Notes under the pieces: generated by a model
Databases searched by the model: none
Told to the model about the DNA's origin: nothing
Seen by the model: the letters and a program-made list of their open reading frames with translations, nothing else
Program-made: the position numbers and the translations under genes
Part shown: in pieces, positions 61,263 through 64,000 of the stretch
Numbering within the stretch: the first letter of the stretch is position 1
Layout: every line of letters begins with the position of its first letter
Source of the DNA: Protonemura montana
Taxonomy: Eukaryota; Arthropoda; Insecta; Plecoptera; Nemouridae
Reading direction: 5' to 3'
NCBI GenBank assembly: GCA_947568835.1
Contig: OX387602.1
Coordinates: 8,402,570 to 8,466,569, forward strand
DNA length: 64,000 nt

Positions 61263-62367
61263 GAGAATGACGGAATTTTGAGACGGTAGTAGCGTTCATA
61301 ATAATAAAACGTTGTGTGACTATTGGCACGTAACAACAAAGTAATGGTAATAATTTTTTTTTTTTATAAACTTTATAATTTATATAACTGCATAAAGACA
61401 AGTTTAATGTAGTCGTAAAACACTTTTCTTCGTTTACTTTACTTATTTTCTCTTTCGCAGTTTGTACGCCGTTGTACGAACCGTTTTTAACTGTTGAAAA
61501 ATATGAATTTCAGAGAATTTTCATAAACCTCTGACGCTTTTAAAAAAAAGTGTGCTGATATTTCACGTGAATATAAAATGTGCTAGCGGCAAAGAACGAA
61601 GCACAACGTGTTAGAAACCTCAGCCGTCCATTTTCAGTTACAATCGCGAGTACCATATTGAACATGATTTGAATATTTACCATTGAGCCAAGTGTGGCAT
61701 CCGGCCGTTACGGGGAGCTGTGTAGAGGGCAAACTGGCCACGATATCCAGCGAATATCAAGTCTTGTTCGCCGTTGTATTTTTCTACTTTTACGATTTGT
61801 GAAGTCATCATGCAAATATTCCCGCCACGCGATAAACGCTCGAACGGTCTTGAATGAACTGATTTACCCCAATATGTGCGTGCCGTGGTTGGGTCCTCGT
61901 TCGTTGTGCTTAAATTTCCGTTTTGGAAAATGCCAACGTCCTTTTTTTTTGCAATGTTAAAGTCCACACGCATGCCGATTGTGAATTTTGTCCGTTTCTT
62001 TTTGGGGAATGTTGCTGGAATGGGACTCAGTCGAGGGTATTGTACACTGGGTAGCAGATGGCAATGTCGGGTCGGCCCAACTATTCTCCTCTATACATTG
62101 AAAATTTTTGCGAAAACTTATTTCACTCTCATAATTATTTTTCAAGCTTTTGCATATAAAAACTTTTGTCATCAAACTTCCTTGATAAAGAAAACTTGAA
62201 ACAAACTCTATATATTTCGCATCTTCAAATGTGTTCTACATGGGAATTGTTTCATGTGATACTCCAAGGTTTTACATCAAGTCTAATTCAAAAGTTGGTA
62301 TCTTCATATGACAAGTACAATATATTGCTATAAAAGCCAAGAATTCTTGTTTAAAAGTTATGCCGTA

Positions 62368-62394
62368 GAGCTGCGAGAGCTGCGAGAGCTGCGG
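62368..62394. repeat. 9-bp tandem repeat GAGCTGCGA, 3 copies
   Basis: Two perfect and one variant unit. Confidence 0.93.
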
Positions 62395-63435
62395 ATGTGA
62401 CTTGGTATATTATAGTCGGCAATGCTAGATGCCCTTTTGGTGGCGACAACCACGATATCAACGGCCACAACTCAAATCCAGCTGCTTCGAAAATGTTTGG
62501 GCTGAGACCAGAGACACGGAATACAATGCAATTCCTTCAATTATGGATGAAGTGGATTTATCTTGGGCTTAAAGGAATGAACCGGCAAGAAACGTGTCAG
62601 GAAACGCATTTTTATAGCAATGCCTAGGCGTAAATGGATTCCGAAACCGTTCGGTTGGGAAACAACGTCCCTGCTTTTTATTGTCCCATTGTAATTTAAG
62701 TTTGGCGTCTCTTGCTTCGAATCGGAAGGGCTAAGTTCAGACTTTACGGTAATAAGGAGATCTTTTCGAGTTTATACGCAAAATCACGTACAGTCAATAA
62801 CATGTGCATGCCATTTCGGAATTTATTCCGCAATTATTTTCTAATGGACGTCAAAGAAGAATCTTATACATGATAGAATTTCCAATATTTTCTCCGGAAA
62901 AGCTAAGGGGTTCGTACATCTCTTTGTTTTATTTGAAATACGGCTGGATTTTAGGTCGTCATTCCCCTTAGAGGTATCGTTTCGTTGTGTGTTAGAAAAG
63001 AAGTAGAGCAATGTCTGTGCCCCAGGGATAGAAACTAATGAAAACGTGATGCCACCGTGATGGGGCATTACACCGACAAAGATAGCTTTAACGTTCGGAA
63101 GTAATATTCTGTTGAAAGTGTTAAATTATAATAATACTAATGGAAAAGTAGTTGTCAATCGGATTATTTCCCTCGATGTAGTTTCATGTTACCACAACAT
63201 GCAACGCGTTGTAAATGGATTTTAAAGTGTTATTTTGTTCTATCTTTTGTAAGTGCTTGACACCATTTTGTTAGTCAAAGCGTTTTGAATTTACGATTTG
63301 CTAAATTTTATATAATCACAGTTGGTAAATGCAGTTGGCTTTATAAAACCTTTGCTCACTAACTTTCAGTTTATGATTCTGTGTAACTTTGTGTCATTTT
63401 ACGACAGCTAAGAAACAAAGCTGAGATCTCTGGTT

Positions 63436-63478
63436 ATACCCAGATACCCAGATACCCAGATTTGTACCTAGATTTGTA
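63436..63478. repeat. 8-bp tandem ATACCCAG x3 followed by a 12-bp duplication
   Basis: Three perfect ATACCCAG units, then CCCAGATTTGTA and CCTAGATTTGTA in tandem. Confidence 0.93.
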
Positions 63479-64000
63479 ATTCAATAAGTGGTAAAATAAC
63501 CATGATGATTTAAATGAATCTACGGATATTTTCTCCTTAGCCTGGCACCTCCACCGAGGGCGCATATATTTCACGTGATGTAAAGGAATATTTGAAGACC
63601 TCCAAAGGCAGACATGAACAACTATTTACCTGTCGATTGCATTTCGGCACAGGAGTTTATAAAATAGCAGTTATTTTATATTCTAAAATTAAAGCTGCAT
63701 TTAGGGTTTTGCTCATTCACTCATTGCGTTTTTAGCAGGAACATATCGCAAAACTATTATCATACTTTTATGAACAGATCAAAAATTACTTAAGTTTAGA
63801 ACTTTATAAATATTCCATTGACAAATGGCTAGGGATTGCATGATGTTATAACGTTTCGTGCCCCTAGATTATATGCGATTCTCAGCCTAACCTATTAAAG
63901 CTTGAAACACGGCACCTCCACTCGTTTTCACACATTTCATTTAAAATTTTCATAACTTTTTCCTGCGGACTCGGTTAATCCTGTAAGCATAACGTCCTCC

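Larger units (their letters stand above)
61263..64000. other. Non-coding right end
   Basis: No coding exon of known family. Holds small tandem repeats at 62368-62394 and 63436-63478. A 64-codon open frame after a good acceptor (63541-63735) is unsupported and listed under rejected items. Confidence 0.45.

Noticed and set aside
63541..63735. 64-codon open frame directly after a good acceptor (TTTTCTCCTTAG)
   Set aside because: No convincing donor, no start, last third clearly intron-like, and the peptide (KEYLKTSKGRHEQLF...) resembles no family I know.
1..64000. CRISPR arrays, prokaryotic operons, rRNA operon, viral or LINE/transposase coding regions
   Set aside because: Looked for and not seen. 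The only rRNA-like sequence is the 5S-derived SINE heads, and no reverse transcriptase or transposase motif was recognised.

Overview
The window looks like arthropod nuclear DNA. The 5S-rRNA-like heads of its SINEs match arthropod 5S RNA as I know it, introns follow GT-AG rules, the one clear protein gene is a secreted carboxylesterase, and the base composition is AT-rich with isolated CpG-rich patches. I cannot name a species. Almost all of it is non-coding: I see no uninterrupted coding exon of normal size between about 2.4 kb and 64 kb.

Gene-bearing left end (0-3.7 kb). Two protein-coding starts lie on the minus strand. The first two coding exons of a secreted carboxylesterase/cholinesterase-family gene (2119-2325 and 1230-1376) join in phase to give a signal peptide and the family N-terminus up to the SEDCLxLN motif. 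The exons with the catalytic triad are not visible. Below them a short first coding exon (157-247) resembles the start of a SAM-like domain and splices off the left edge. A tRNA-Arg(UCG) gene with a Pol III terminator sits at 3566-3650 on the plus strand.

Mobile-element landscape. A complete 479-bp hAT-type MITE has 13-bp terminal inverted repeats and an exact 8-bp target duplication (4344-4838). Three SINEs with 5S-rRNA-like heads start near 11.7, 12.8 and 34.9 kb, and a fourth, 5'-truncated and internally triplicated tail lies at 59.2 kb. A three-copy dispersed repeat (20.8, 58.8 and 61.1 kb) carries a tRNA-like module with its own conserved upstream flank. A roughly 600-bp near-palindromic element (31.6-32.2 kb) has a 93% identical 73-bp fragment at 7.27 kb.

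Non-coding remainder. Scattered CpG-rich islands from 21 to 54 kb carry CGACGC-type hexamer or 9-bp arrays. Several also carry the 12-bp palindrome GCGTCGCGACGC or a near variant. Short tandem repeats, poly-T/poly-G tracts and small hairpins are frequent. One 90-nt hairpin (58941-59030) has pre-miRNA-like dimensions.

I found no evidence for a previously undescribed multi-gene system. The best leads are the tRNA-containing composite repeat with the hairpin beside it, the large palindromic element, and the recurrent CpG-hexamer islands.
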